Below are positions 45,598-57,022 of a DNA stretch of 64,000 nucleotides, piece after piece; position 1 is the first letter of the stretch; each line of letters starts with the position of its first letter. The notes beneath the pieces are model-generated. The model had not been told where the DNA came from, did no database searches, and worked only from the letters and a program-made list of their open reading frames with translations. The DNA comes from Paraphaeosphaeria minitans (lineage: Eukaryota; Ascomycota; Dothideomycetes; Pleosporales; Didymosphaeriaceae): positions 310,001 to 374,000 of the forward strand of contig WJXW01000004.1 in the NCBI GenBank assembly GCA_015832175.1, read 5' to 3'. Position numbers and translations under genes: made by a program.

Positions 45598-48500
45598 ATG
45601 CCCGTCGTCGCGCCCGAGAAGCTGGTGTCGCTGCAGCAGGCGGCTGAAGGCATCAGAAACGTACCTCAGACCCGCCGACCCTCACCCTGTGCTGCAGACT
45701 AACAGGCGCAGATATGTATCCTCGCCCACGTCGTACGCCGTTCACACCTTCCCTCTCAATGCTTGAGCTAAAGTCGGCAGGACCATGGCAAGACGTCGCT
45801 CACCGATGCCCTCATCGCCACAAACGGCATCATATCGCCCAAGCTCGCCGGCAAGATACGCTACCTAGACTCGAGACCAGATGAACAGCTGCGCGGCATT
45901 ACCATGGAGTCGTCTGCCATCTCGTTGTACTTTTCCCTGCTGCGGCGATCTGCGCCCGACGCGCAGCCTGAACAGAAGGAGTTCTTGATAAACCTCATAG
46001 ACTCGCCTGGCCACATTGACTTCAGCTACGAGGTCTCCACCGCCTCGCGCCTGTGCGACGGCGCTGTTGTGCTTGTAGATGCAGTGGAAGGCGTGTGTAG
46101 CCAGACTGTCACTGTGCTCAGACAGGCGTGGATCGAGAAACTAAAACCCTTGCTCGTCATTAACAAAATGGACAGACTAATCACAGAGTTGAAGATGAGC
46201 CCGGGAGAGGCATACACACATTTAAGTAAGCTTTTGGAGCAGGTAAATGCCGTCATGGGCAGCTTCTACCAAGGTGAGCGCATGGAGGATGACCTCCGAT
46301 GGCGAGAGAAGATGGAAGAGCGACTCAGCGCTGCCGCCGCCGAGAAGGAGATTTCAAGCTCTTCAGTCCTCGATAACGGAGACAGCATAGACACAACCAA
46401 CACACCTGCCGAGTACGAGGAAAAGGACGACGAAGATATCTATTTCGCTCCTGAGAACAACAACGTCATTTTCAGCAGTGCCATCGATGGATGGGCATTC
46501 ACTGTCAGACAATTTGCAAGCCTCTACGAGCGAAAGCTTGGCATTAAGCGCTCCGTTCTAGAAAAGGTGCTGTGGGGCGACTACTACCTAGATCCCAAGA
46601 CGAAACGTGTACTGGGCTACAAGCATCTCAAGGGCCGACATCTCAAGCCCATGTTTGTCCAGCTAGTGCTCGACACCATATGGGCTGTGTATGAAGCGAC
46701 TACGGGAGGTAACAATGGGAAGGGGTGCGTGGATTTCCTTTCCTCTTGTTTTGCGCTGTACATACCCTATTCAATATACTCATACATTCATCAACAGAGA
46801 TCCCGCGATGATAGAGAAGATCACCAAGTCACTCAACTTGACCATTCCACCGCACGTTTTGCGATCTCGCGACCCACGCGCGCTTCTGACTACACTTTTC
46901 GCGGCCTGGCTTCCTCTCTCAACAGCATTGCTCGTCTCTGTGACCGAGCATCTGCCGTCACCGCCCAAAGCGCAGGCAGAACGCATACCTGCAATCGTGG
47001 ACAATTCCCCGGGAGCAGACTATGTTGCACCCGAAGTCAGAGACGCCATGATCGAGTTCAAAACCTCCAAGGATACGCCCGTGGTTGCCTACGTAAGTAA
47101 GATGGTCTCAATACCGGAAAGCGAGCTGCCGGAAAACAAGCGAAGAGGAGGAGCATTGAGTGCCGAAGAGGCTCGAGAGCTTGGTCGCAAGAAGCGTGCT
47201 GAGATTGCCCGACAACAAGCATTAACGAGTGAAGGTGCCAACAATGTTGAAAGCGTGACCGAAGCACTCAGCTCAGCTGCCATCGGCGAGTCGGAAACAC
47301 CCGAGGAGAGTGAGGAGACTCCAGAGGAGGCGGAACATCTCATTGGTTTCGCGCGCATTTACTCAGGCACGCTGAGCGTTGGCGACGAGGTATACGTTCT
47401 AGGACCCAAGTTCACACCAGCAAGACCAAACACTGTACCCGAGCCCCAGAAAGTCAAGGTCACCGGCCTCTATTTGATGATGGGGCGCGGTTTGGAGTCC
47501 CTAACTACAGTTCCTGCTGGTGTTGTATTCGGCATCGGTGGTCTTGCCGGGCACGTCCTCAAGTCAGGAACCCTGTGCTCGCAGCTTCCGGGCTCAGTAA
47601 ACCTCGCTGGTATCAACATGGGTACCCACCCAATTGTTCGGGTTGCACTGGAGCCAGAGAACCCGTACGATCTGGACAAGATGATCAGTGGCTTGAAGTT
47701 GCTTGTCCAGAGCGACCCATGTGCTGAATACGAAGTGCTCCCAAGCGGTGAGCATGTCATCCTGACTGCTGGTGAGTTACATTTCGAACGCTGTCTGAAG
47801 GATCTCAAGGAGCGCTTCGCAAAATGCGAGATACAGGCTGGTGCTCCTATCGTGCCCTACCGCGAATCTATCATCGTAGCCGCAGAGATGAATCCACCAA
47901 AAGATCCAAACCTACCCCGTGGAACTGTCATTGGCATCACCGTGAGCAAACAGATCTCCGTTCGTCTGCGTGTCCGTCCACTCCCAGCCAACGTGACAGA
48001 GTTCCTCAGCAAGAACGCCGATGCTATCAAGAGGCTCTTTAGCGATCAGAGGGAGGAGGAGGAGGAGGAGGAGGAGGAGGAGGAGGAGGAGGAGAAGGAA
48101 AGGCAGCAAGCCGCTGACGAGACGACCGCGGAAGGCGATGGTATGGAGGAAGCCGAGCTGCTAGAAACTGGCCATACCCTCACACTCGAAGAGTTCAAGA
48201 AGCAGCTGCAAGATGCGTTCAACGACAAGGACAATAAATCCCAGCGAGAAATATGGACAAACGTCATCGACACGATCGCGGGCTTCGGACCTAGGAGAAT
48301 CGGGCCCAATATTCTCATCGATGCGACCAAGGAGGGCGTCTGCGCCAAACCGTACGCCCGCCATTCCTATCTCTCCCAGTCATCACTAACATAACATAGG
48401 CTCCGCGAATCTTCCACCCTCGAACCCAAACACTCATCCCACTCCACATCCGCCATTACCGCGCACGCCCTCACCGACAAAATCACCTACGCCTTCCAGC

Positions 48501-49126
48501 TGGCCACCGCGCAAGGACCTCTCTGCGCAGAGCCCGTTCAAGGCATCGCCGTCTTCGTCGAAGAAGTGATACTCTCCCTCCCCGAAGAATCCGAAAACAG
48601 CTCTGAGCGCATGGGCCGCCTCACGGGCGAAGTCATCAAAACAGTGCGGTCTTCCATCCATGCAGGCTTTCTCGACTGGTCCCCTCGCATGCTGCTCGCC
48701 ATGTACACATGCGAGATTCAAGCCTCAACAGACGTCCTGGGCCGCGTCTACGCCGTCCTGACCCGCCGCCGCGGACAGATTCTCTCGGAGACGATGTCGA
48801 CCTCGTCCGCATCAACGACGGGAAACCAGACCTTCACCATCACGGCGCTGCTTCCTGTCGCGGAGTCATTTGGCTTCAGCGACGAGATCCGGAAGCGCAG
48901 CTCTGGAAGTGCGTCACCGCAGTTACGCTTCGCGGGATTCGAGATGCTGGATGAAGACCCGTTCTGGGTGCCGTTTACGGAGGACGAGCTCGAGGATCTG
49001 GGCGAGCTGGCAGATAAGGAGAATGTGGCGAAGAAGTATATGGAGCAAGTGAGGCGGAGGAAGGGGATGGTGGTTAGGGAGGTGTTGGTTAAGGATGCGG
49101 AGAAGCAAAAGAACATGAAGAGGTAA
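45598..49126 (+). CDS. RIA1: Ribosome-assembly GTPase Efl1/Ria1 (EF-2-like)
   Basis: Exons are 45598-45660, 45712-45732 (21 nt), 45781-46724, 46798-48351 and 48400-49126, 1102 aa, the normal family length. Efl1, with Sdo1/SBDS, releases Tif6/eIF6 from pre-60S particles in the cytoplasm. GTPase motifs are AHVDHGKT (G1, split by intron 2), RGITMESSAISLYF (G2 region), LINLIDSPGHIDF (G3) and VINKMD (G4). An acidic insertion follows, with residues DDEDIYF. EF-2-like domains II-V follow: GFARIYSGTLSVGDEVYVLG, AGELHFERCLKDL, and in the last exon VFVEEVILSLPEES. A poly-Glu run from (GAG)n sits in domain IV at about 48050-48093. The C-terminal RRRKGM segment is typical. Confidence 0.95.
48050..48093. 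repeat. GAG trinucleotide repeat (poly-Glu) inside efl1
   Basis: About 14 GAG codons in a row encode poly-Glu after SDQR in domain IV of the GTPase. It is an in-frame microsatellite, probably variable in length. Confidence 0.95.
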
Positions 49127-49720
49127 AACAAAAAGGGCATTGAATGCAGTTGCGGGAATAGTTAAGCTATGGAAAGTTCATGTGATGGTTCTCTTTCCTT
49201 TTTGAAGATTGCAGCTGTTGGACAAAGAATCGGATTTGAGTGTCCGATTCGCGTGATGTTTTCTCGGCCACTGGGAACCCGGAACGCGAATTGGTTACGA
49301 CACATGTTTATTGAATTTCCTGAACTACTGATGTAACGCATATCTTCTTGAAGTGGAGTATGCCGATCATTGTCCTGGTCTGGGAACATTACGACAGCAG
49401 CATGCTATTGTCATCGTAAAGGATGAATACTTGGACTGATAGTGAATGAAAGCACTGTCGACACCAGTGGCTGTGAAATGTACAAATGTACACATAGAAA
49501 ATTCAAGTAGTACGTGAAACAAACGACTGTTTGCGGTGTCGATGGTGATGTACGCTTAAGGCCAATTGTGGCTTAGCGGGTTGCCGACGAATGACGCGCG
49601 TTAAGGCGGAGACAGTGGAACACCAGCGGCCCTGCTTAATCTCGGAGTGCCTCTCTTGTAGTCTTCCCTTCTACCATCTTCTTTCAACCTACCAACTCCT
49701 TTCCTATAGTAGTTCGAAAG
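49127..49720. other. Intergenic, no gene seen
   Basis: This is the 3' flank of efl1 and the promoter of the DUF7728 gene. There is no frame of note. Confidence 0.55.
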
Positions 49721-50887
49721 ATGATTTCGCGTACTTTTACCTTGGCGCTGGTCGCCGCAGGCGCGGCGAGTGGCATCCTTATCCCCCCGAGCGTCTCATC
49801 GGCTGAGCTGGATCTCGGGGACGACATGGCCATGGAAATCGTGGCCACGTCGTATCCCCGCAGCGTTTCCCTCGACTGCGCGACTTGCGAGTTCGCTATC
49901 AAGGAGGCCGACGACCTTGTCTGGACGCAGCGCAATGGCAACTCGTTCGCAAGTTACCCGCCCGGCGCACCCGGCTGACAGCTACTAACATGTGGACAGC
50001 TGCTCGACTTTGAAATAGGCCCTCACGAGGACTCCCTCACCATCGACGGGATCCAGCTGTACCCTCCGACCTTCGGCTACTTTACCCAGCCCTTCCGTGT
50101 AGCTCAGGTCACCCCCGATGGCGAGAATCTGCCCCTCCGCGTTACCGGCTACACCTTCCACTACAACTCCGCCGAAACCGTATCCGAGGCGGGCATCGAA
50201 CTCATCCCCATGACCTTCCAGATTAACTCTATCGAAGGAAAGCCCGTCGCTCCTCCCACGCTCACCATCAACCTACTCAAGGACCCTAACGGCAAGCTCA
50301 TGATCGCCTCCTTCCAGACCGCCAAGCCGGACGAGAAGAGCCCCATTGACGAAGAGAAGGAGTGCAAGGAATGGCCGCTGTACTGCAAGTGGAAGGCCAT
50401 CATGGCCGGCAAGGTCAACGGTATCAAGTCGCACATGGGCCGCCCAGGCTGCCACAAGAACAAGAGCAACCCGATGGCCGGCGAGCTCTACGAGGGGAAG
50501 CCGCCGCACCGCTTCCGCCCCGGCCGCCCGCACCACCGCCCGCACCACCTGACTGGCGGCCACGGCCATCGCCACCACCGCAGTCATCGCATGCACATGA
50601 TGCTCCGTCGCGTCTTCCTCACTGTCTTCATCCCCATCCTGATCGGCATCTTCGCGGGTACGCTTACCTACCTCATCGGCATGGCCCTCGGCTGCCTCAT
50701 TGCCGTCGTGATTGCCAAGGTCCGCGGTCAATCAATCTACGAGAGCGTCGCCCAGGAGGATAACTCCGAGCATGTGGAAGATCGCAGCGAGAAGGAGGTC
50801 TACATCGAGGCCGAACTCCCTCAGTACGACGCTCCTCCAGTCTATGAGGAGGCCGCGGAGAAGGAGGTCGTCGAGGACAAGGAGTAG
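49721..50887 (+). CDS. DUF7728-type membrane protein with signal peptide and PPxY tail
   Basis: Exons are 49721-49948 and 50000-50887, 371 aa. The intron has a GC donor (GCAAGT), a perfect CTACTAAC branch site and ACAG acceptor, and keeps phase 0. The parts, in order, are a signal peptide (MISRTFTLALVAAGAASG) and a lumenal domain with a CATC pair and LLDFEIGPHEDSLTIDGIQL. A His/Arg-rich stretch follows (about residues 258-280). Next comes one long hydrophobic segment around VFIPILIGIFAGTLTYLIGM. The acidic cytosolic tail has a PPVY motif (PPxY). The family is conserved in filamentous ascomycetes with no known function. The topology suggests a type I membrane protein of the secretory or endosomal system, and the tail a WW-domain (Rsp5-type) ligand. 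Confidence 0.8.
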
Positions 50888-51619
50888 ATTTGCAAATACA
50901 GGAAATCGCAGGTGTAAGATACGGCCCAGCTGCGAGATGGTAGGATGCGTTATCCGATCGCTCCCTGGCAACAAAGCGAGTATGTAGTCGCAGGCGCATT
51001 ACGGTTCCTTTTTTTTAGATTTGCTTTCTCACGAATCTCATTTGTATCGATCGTAGCTACTGTGCTTGTCGGCGTCAATGCAATGCAATCCTTGTGTGTC
51101 CAGTCGCACCTGCCTTGTTGGATGTGATTGCGCTGTCCCTGCCCTTGTCGATTCAGTCTCGTCTGCATCCTGGAGCTCTCCTCTCCACATAGTCGTCTGG
51201 TTATGCACAGTGTCCTCCCATCTACTTTCAACCTTGCGACCGTTGGGCTACCTTGTGCGCGGCGATGGAACCGTTTCTTGTCTATTAAGGCAGCGACGGT
51301 CGCCACTCCTGCTTTGTCAAGCGGCATTACTCTGTCATACTATGAACGCTTTTGCCCATTCTTCATCGTGTCAAAGCAGACCACTTGCATAGACATTGCC
51401 GGAAAAGCATACGAAGAAAAAGGGGAGATAAGGGATCATTCTTCCTAGTGTTACCCAGTCCTACATTTTCCAGCTATTTTTATTTCGAGCTGCACTGGAC
51501 TGCATCTGCCCCACCCCCGCCAACACAGCCTCGTGTCTACGCCCGACATGTTCCACTATACACTCCAATCGGCGGTGATCTGTCTCGAATTCATATCCCT
51601 GCTGCCATCTCGACAGTGT
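50888..51619. other. Intergenic, no gene seen
   Basis: This is the 3' flank of the DUF7728 gene. Short frames only. Confidence 0.5.
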
Positions 51620-52140
51620 GCGATTTGGTAAGTCGAACACTCGAGTCACCATCCAAGCATGCTGCCTCAGAAAGCATTAGAATGTTGTTTCAAAAGTCAA
51701 AGTATGGACGACTTCAGAGTCGCAACTTCTGGAGCTTGACGAGGAAGTCGTGTCATCGTATCGGGTTTGTATACACTTTCACTAATTTCACGCAGTCGGC
51801 AAACGATCTAGAATCAGTGACCGTGGCAAGAAGAATGAGCTGGGTATGTAAAGGAAAAAAAAAAGAAATGAAGACATTGCTTACTGCCTGGTTGGGATAT
51901 CTAACGTCAACATGGCGCTTTTAGATGCGGAGGGCGCAAAAACGTTCGTGAGGTTGCAAGAGCTCATGGAAAATTCGGACGGTCAGAGCCTATTCGCATG
52001 GGTGCCTGTCGATGCCCGGTACTTGGAGACTAAGGTTTGCGGTCATATCACTCGACTTTTGGCCGCCTTTCCAGGAGTGAATCCCCACACCGAGGCGAAG
52101 ATAGCACGGCGATGCAGACCAAAGGACACCGGGAATATTT
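51620..52140 (+). pseudogene. HET-domain protein remnant
   Basis: The plus strand reads TVARRMSWVCKGKKKEM up to an A10 run near 51858-51867. After a frame change it reads DIAYCLVGISNVNMALL, then EGAKTFVRLQELMENSDGQS plus LFAWV. In intact HET proteins these two blocks are contiguous (RMSWA..R.T..EDxAYCLxGxFxVNMPLLYGEG.KAFxRLQEEI). The typical YGEG is DAEG here. The upstream HET core is degraded beyond confident reading and the downstream part is lost within about 100 nt. There is no start and no complete domain. The borders are approximate. Confidence 0.7.
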
Positions 52141-52307
52141 TCGAAGCATCCAAAAGAACTATAAGCCCCCAGCGTTCTGGCTTCCGATTCCGCTACTTAA
52201 CGTTACTCTTCTCAGAATTGGAAACAACGGCGTGGCTGGTGTCATCTCTCTGGCGGCACCAGCACGTCTACCTCAAACAATTCACCTCAAACCATCCAAC
52301 CAGCTAC

Positions 52308-53901
52308 TCACCGCGCCCTCCAAGCCCATTCAACCTCGCCCTCTCCCCCCCTATCAAACTGCGACACCTTGGGCATTCTCGGATTCGAATAGTTTTGCAA
52401 CAACCGCTCCAACCACTTCCCAGGATGCCACTCAATATTCTTCTTCGGGGGCACAGGATTCGTGCGGATCCACTCCAGCTCCTCCTCATCCAGTGGCTCG
52501 TGTCGGCACGCGCAGTCCTTCCCGTCAGGACACTCGTGCGGCGTGTCGAACACGTACTTGCACAGCGCAAGATCCTCTGATGGCGCGCCGCCGTAATTCT
52601 CGACGAAGAGGCGGTGGAAGCCGAGGGTCCGGGCTTTGGAGTAGCGCAGAGCGCGAGGCGGGCACGGGACGCTATTGGTGCGTGGGGCGTAGCCTTTGGA
52701 GAGGGCGGCGAAGATGCGGCGTTGGAGGGCGTTGAGGCCGTGGGCGGAGGGGAGAGGTGGTTCCGGAGACGGGGTAGGGGTAGGGGCGGGGTCTACGGCA
52801 GCGGTGCCGCGGATTGTGAATTTGGGTGAGGGCGGGGAGGGCACTTCGTGTTCGATGAGGGAGGCGGCGTGAGCGTGGGAGAAGTTGCGAGGTGCCATTG
52901 GTGGCTTGAAGTCTTTCATCTCGTCCCCTATGGCAGAACGTGCCGGGCTGAACGGCGGCGGTCGCTCCATGCGCGCACGACGACCTGGGTGTATCGACCT
53001 CTCGTTGTCCACAACTGCCAGTGGCTCGCGTGCTTCATGCGGGCTTGCAGTCACCGACGAAGGTTGCGTCTCGTCGGCGTAGCCTACCATCCTGCGCCTT
53101 TGCTCCTCGACCTTGGCTTTGAAGTAGTCCCGCTTTTGGATGCTTTGTTCGAGGAGCAGCTGTTGGTATTCTGCTTCGAAGTCGGCGGCTTCTTGGTCTA
53201 TCCGGGCTTTCTCGTATTCGATCTCGCGTGATGTGCGTGGGAAGGGGTTGGGAACTGCGCGGAGGGGGCTGCGCGAGCGGTCTATCGATGTCGTTAGTGG
53301 TTGGGTTCCCGCCATGGAGGGACTGGATTACAGTAGGTCTCATCTGTCTGGATAGGAGGTGACGAGCGTGGGCGTTGCGAATAGTGGTGAGCTGGAGTCT
53401 GCGTCAGTTCTCATACCGTGGAGGGCAGGAAAAGTCCTCCTCGGCCTACTAGAGCTACCCTCGCGATGGCTCTCCGACGCATAACCAGGCTTCTCAACAT
53501 CATTTGGACCCATGGCTTCGAATGTCCTTCTTCGTTCCTGATCGCGGCGACCAGTTTCGTAGTTCTTCTTGCTCACGCCAGCAGAGCGGTCGTCGCGAGC
53601 AGCAGACATTCGGGCACCAGATGGAATCTCATGAGCATCGATCTCTTCAGAGTCGTTGCGCATGTTGTTATCCACGTCGCTCCGGACGTTTGACAGTGGA
53701 GACGACTCACGACGCTCTTCGCGGGCGCTATGGCTGCAGCGTGTTTAGCATACACGCATTCGAGACGCTGAATACAGGAGATATTTACGTGATCTTAGGC
53801 TCGTCTTTCTCGCGGCGGTAGACCTCCTTGCGGCGGTTTAGTTTGCGCTCGCGCATGGCGTACTGCGACTGCGGGCTTTTCGTCGACATGTCGGAGGCCA
53901 T
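52308..53901 (-). CDS. CCCH zinc-finger protein with coiled coil
   Basis: Exons are 53901-53789, 53727-53417 and 53281-52308, 465 aa. Intron 2 (GTATGA...CACTAACGACATCGATAG) has an excellent branch site and keeps phase 1. Without it the frame ends at 53340 and a second frame begins at 53315, which may mislead gene finders into two genes. Residues 1-140 are charged and probably disordered. Residues of about 160-207 form a coiled coil (IEYEKARIDQEAADFEAEYQ onward). Near residues 382-402 lies CKYVFDTPHECPDGKDCACR plus H, a C-x9-C-x5-C-x3-H finger. CCCH fingers usually bind RNA. The protein is not one I recognise by name. Confidence 0.75.
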
Positions 53902-54481
53902 CTCTTGGGAGTGGTAGAAGGTGATGTGAGGAACGGGAGCGCTCGGTGGTGGAGATTGATCGGAGTGGAATGGCTGGCTCTGGAGCGTCGTTTAAATCAA
54001 GTTCAGGGCGGGTCTCCTGGGCAGCTGTTGCCGCAGTGATAGCTGAGACTCTTTGTGCGTTCAGATTCAACTCGAGTACTCGCGCGCTGAAAGCAAGACG
54101 TTGTTCGGCCCGCAACGTGTTCAGGCAAACGATTCCAGTTTGCTGCACAGGTTCACACAAACATGAATGGGAGGCTCCCATACTGGATGTGTTCTGCCAG
54201 GCACTTGTGGCCTCTCGGGCATATGGAATCGAGGCTGTGCGGGGAGATGTTCAGATCGAGAGAGGTACTCGCACAGATGTTCGGTGGATAGGACTTCTGA
54301 CATTCGGTCGTATATGAAAAATGTGTGTCCTACAGTATCATCTACGGTATTGATCAATGAAAGCTGTTTACTAGATGCATTGAAACGAAGGCGTTCCCGG
54401 ATACCCAACAGCGTCCGAACACATCGAGTATTTCGTGCCACTTTTACTTTTCATAAAACAGTTCGTGTCCACCAGATAACA
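53902..54481. other. Intergenic, no gene seen
   Basis: This is the promoter side of the CCCH gene and 3' flank of the next minus-strand gene. The overlapping frames here have no support. Confidence 0.5.
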
Positions 54482-55051
54482 TTAAGAAGTGCTAGTCGAT
54501 GCGTCCTCTTCGTCATTTTCCCCATCCTTAGACCCCTCACTCTCTTCCGGCTCCAACTGACACCTCATGCACCACCGCGCAACCCCCAACACAGTCCCCG
54601 GCGCATCCATAACCCCATTATACCTCTCCTTATCCGTCTCCCACGTAAGCTGCGTAAACCTTGCATCCTCCTCCTTCACCCTCCCGTCTCCATCTAGCCC
54701 TATCACCAACTTCGCACTCACCATAGCATGCCCCGTCCAGCTCCTAAAAAAACGCACCGTCGCGTTACCCTGCGCGTCTGGACCATCGGCGTAGACGAAC
54801 CACTTGTCCTCCATCTGGTCGGGTACGAAACCGTCGAGGAGCTTGGAGAGCTCGGTGTAGGGAATCACGTGGGACCAGGGCTGGGTGACGGGTTTGAAGA
54901 AGGGTTCGTGTTCCCAGGAGGATGCGGTTGCGCGAGTGGTGGAGGGCGTGCCGGAGCGGCCGTAGATGGACCAGTGCATGATGTTGCTTGTGTTAACTGG
55001 GGTGGGGTTGCTTGGTGAGGTAGCGTCGTCTGCGGTGGTGGGGGAGGTCAT
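54482..55051 (-). CDS. Conserved-looking small acidic protein, unknown function
   Basis: This is a single exon of 189 aa, starting MTSPTTADDATSPSNPTP. The core (about residues 25-165) has good codon regularity and a conserved feel: IMHWSIYGRSGTPSTTR, SKLLDGFVPDQMEDKWFVYA, VRFFRSWTGHAMVSAKLVI and LGVARWCMRCQL. The tail is Glu/Asp/Ser-rich. There is no signal peptide or membrane segment and I cannot name a domain. It is probably a cytosolic protein of a lineage-restricted or sparsely annotated family. Confidence 0.65.
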   Translation of the reverse strand: MTSPTTADDATSPSNPTPVNTSNIMHWSIYGRSGTPSTTRATASSWEHEPFFKPVTQPWSHVIPYTELSKLLDGFVPDQMEDKWFVYADGPDAQGNATVRFFRSWTGHAMVSAKLVIGLDGDGRVKEEDARFTQLTWETDKERYNGVMDAPGTVLGVARWCMRCQLEPEESEGSKDGENDEEDASTSTS

Positions 55052-56509
55052 CTTTGGTGGTTGCGGGAGAGAATCCTGGGGAGGTATAGGATTTTGGTAG
55101 ATTTGGAGTAATGTGGGGAATAGGATGGTTTTTCAAAAGACGTATGACAATTAAATGTGAGAGGTACATTTGCGAAGCACATTCTATAAATGGTTGCTGC
55201 TAAAATGTGGCGGTGGATGTGAGGCGGACATTGACCAATACAGTTCAAGTTAGACGGGATGACTCGAATGTAAGCGTGTTAAATCCTTCAGTTCATACGT
55301 ATGCCTTGCCTAGTGCCTGTTCAGTCTGAGCATAATAATCAATCAACACTAGTAATAGCCTAAAATTAGCTTCAAATATAATAAAAAGACTAACGAATAA
55401 AGAGCATCTAAAAATGACGAAGTCCGAATAGAAAATCACTAACTACGCTTAAATAAAACAGGTCTCAAGTCGCATATCGTAGGGGCTCTGAAAATAAGAG
55501 TGACTAGAAGCATAATTAACGCGAACGGAAGCATTTACCGTCGGCGCGCACACTCCTAATGGGAGTGCGTAAAGATCACCTGTTTCGTAGGATTAAGCAT
55601 GTATAAACATCACCTAGATCTTGTGCGTGAGTACGCTCTAGCTGGCAAGTTCAAGTCTAGAAGTAGAGCCGGGTGCAGTGCTGTTCAGAGGAGTGCAAGT
55701 TATCATGGTTGCGGTCAAACCCATATGGTAGATGTCTCTTCAGCCAAAAGCTCCAGGCAAGCATCTGCTCCAGCATCTGACTAGGTAATACTAGATGTGG
55801 GGTTAGCGTATTCCAATGAATACGAGGAGCATCTATCGTTTCGATCAAGGCGTATACAAAAGATGATTTACCCCAAGCCACCAGTGCTCCACTACCTAGA
55901 AGCATTATTCGCGACGCATCAATGGAGTGCGCATGCAACGAATCGCATTGCTAACCCAGTGCACCTTGGAAGAATAGTTTGCAGACCTTACACATGCGAG
56001 GGCGAAGTCCTACAAATCGATCTAGGTAGGTAGTAGTAACGTGTTTTCACACATCTTTACACATCTGCTCGGACGACAGGCAACAATATGTAGCAGCACG
56101 CGTAAAGGAGCAAAAGATGCGTGCGCGCATTGCGTTTGGCGCAGTAACTATCGAAGTAGGATACACAGCTGCACCAGTTGTTGAGATCTTCAAACAGGGG
56201 GGTTTGTCAAACGGACCTTTTTTCGCGATGGGCAGACCACGACGGTGATGTCATAAGGTAGGTACACCCGTGGACTGGATCGTTGTTCGGAGTGCACTCC
56301 GCCTCAAATCTGCATGGAAATGAATCAGCAGCTATTCTATTGAAAGACTGCCCAAGCTCAAATCGTTGGATCCATGACTACAATGGCAGAAATAGGTAAA
56401 GGGTGGAGTGGCCTGTGTGGAGGCTGGGTGTAGACTAAAAACTCCTGGTACAAACTATCCTTCACGATACAAACGCACGTCACAAGATCTCTTAAAAATA
56501 CATGGCAAC
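55052..56509. other. Intergenic with an AT-rich patch
   Basis: The 55330-55460 part is AT-rich and frameless. A 93-codon minus-strand frame at 55938-55657 looks protein-like but has no recognisable family and no partner exon. Confidence 0.5.
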
Positions 56510-57022
56510 ATGGGAAAGTACATGGGATACGAAATCAACTTCTCGACGCAGGTTCCACGGAGCCACGGTGGAGTGAGTGACAGCGAGAACAACGGTAAGC
56601 GTGGAAACGAGCAGCTTGCACAAGATGCCCATGCATAAACCACTGAACGTTGCTGAGTGCGCACCATAGTCCTTCAGCAGCCTCTCCTCCAGCACTCCTC
56701 GCGCGCCATGTACCCAATGGCCAGCAAATCGATACCGCCCGACGTGTTCAAGCCCGGCTTCTGCGACTCGCAAACACCCATCGCAGCAGAGCTCACGCAA
56801 TCGTTCCTTGACTTCGCGTCGAAGAGTGGAGGCATAAATCTCAAGCAGATGGGTGTTAGGTCGGGGCAGAGGTGGTGTGTTGAGGCGAGTAGGTGGCAGC
56901 AGACGTTGCAGCATGAGAAGGAGGCGGGGGTGGAGGTGCCGCCGGTTAAGCTGGAGTGTATGCATGAGAGTGTGTTGAAGACTGTGGATCTGGATTTGTT
57001 GAAGAAGTATGCGGCGCCTTGA
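56510..57022 (+). CDS. DUF2237-like protein
   Basis: Exons are 56510-56594 and 56670-57022, 145 aa. The 75-nt intron GTAAGC...CATAG joins exon 1 to NVLQQPLLQHSS in phase 1, recreating the NVLGxPLxxxS start of DUF2237. Further matches are FKPGFCDSQ, ELTQSFLDFASKSGG and GQRWCVEASRWQQTLQ. PPVKLECMHESVLKTVDL ends the domain. It is divergent: the usual TGFxRDGxC is altered and the WCLCAxRW cysteine pair is reduced to one (WCVEASRW). The function of the family is unknown. The start could also be the ATG at 56522. Confidence 0.7.

Noticed and set aside
53035..53343. Separate 102-codon minus-strand gene starting MRPTVIQSLHGG
   Set aside because: It overlaps the coiled-coil frame of the CCCH gene in another phase and crosses that gene's intron acceptor.
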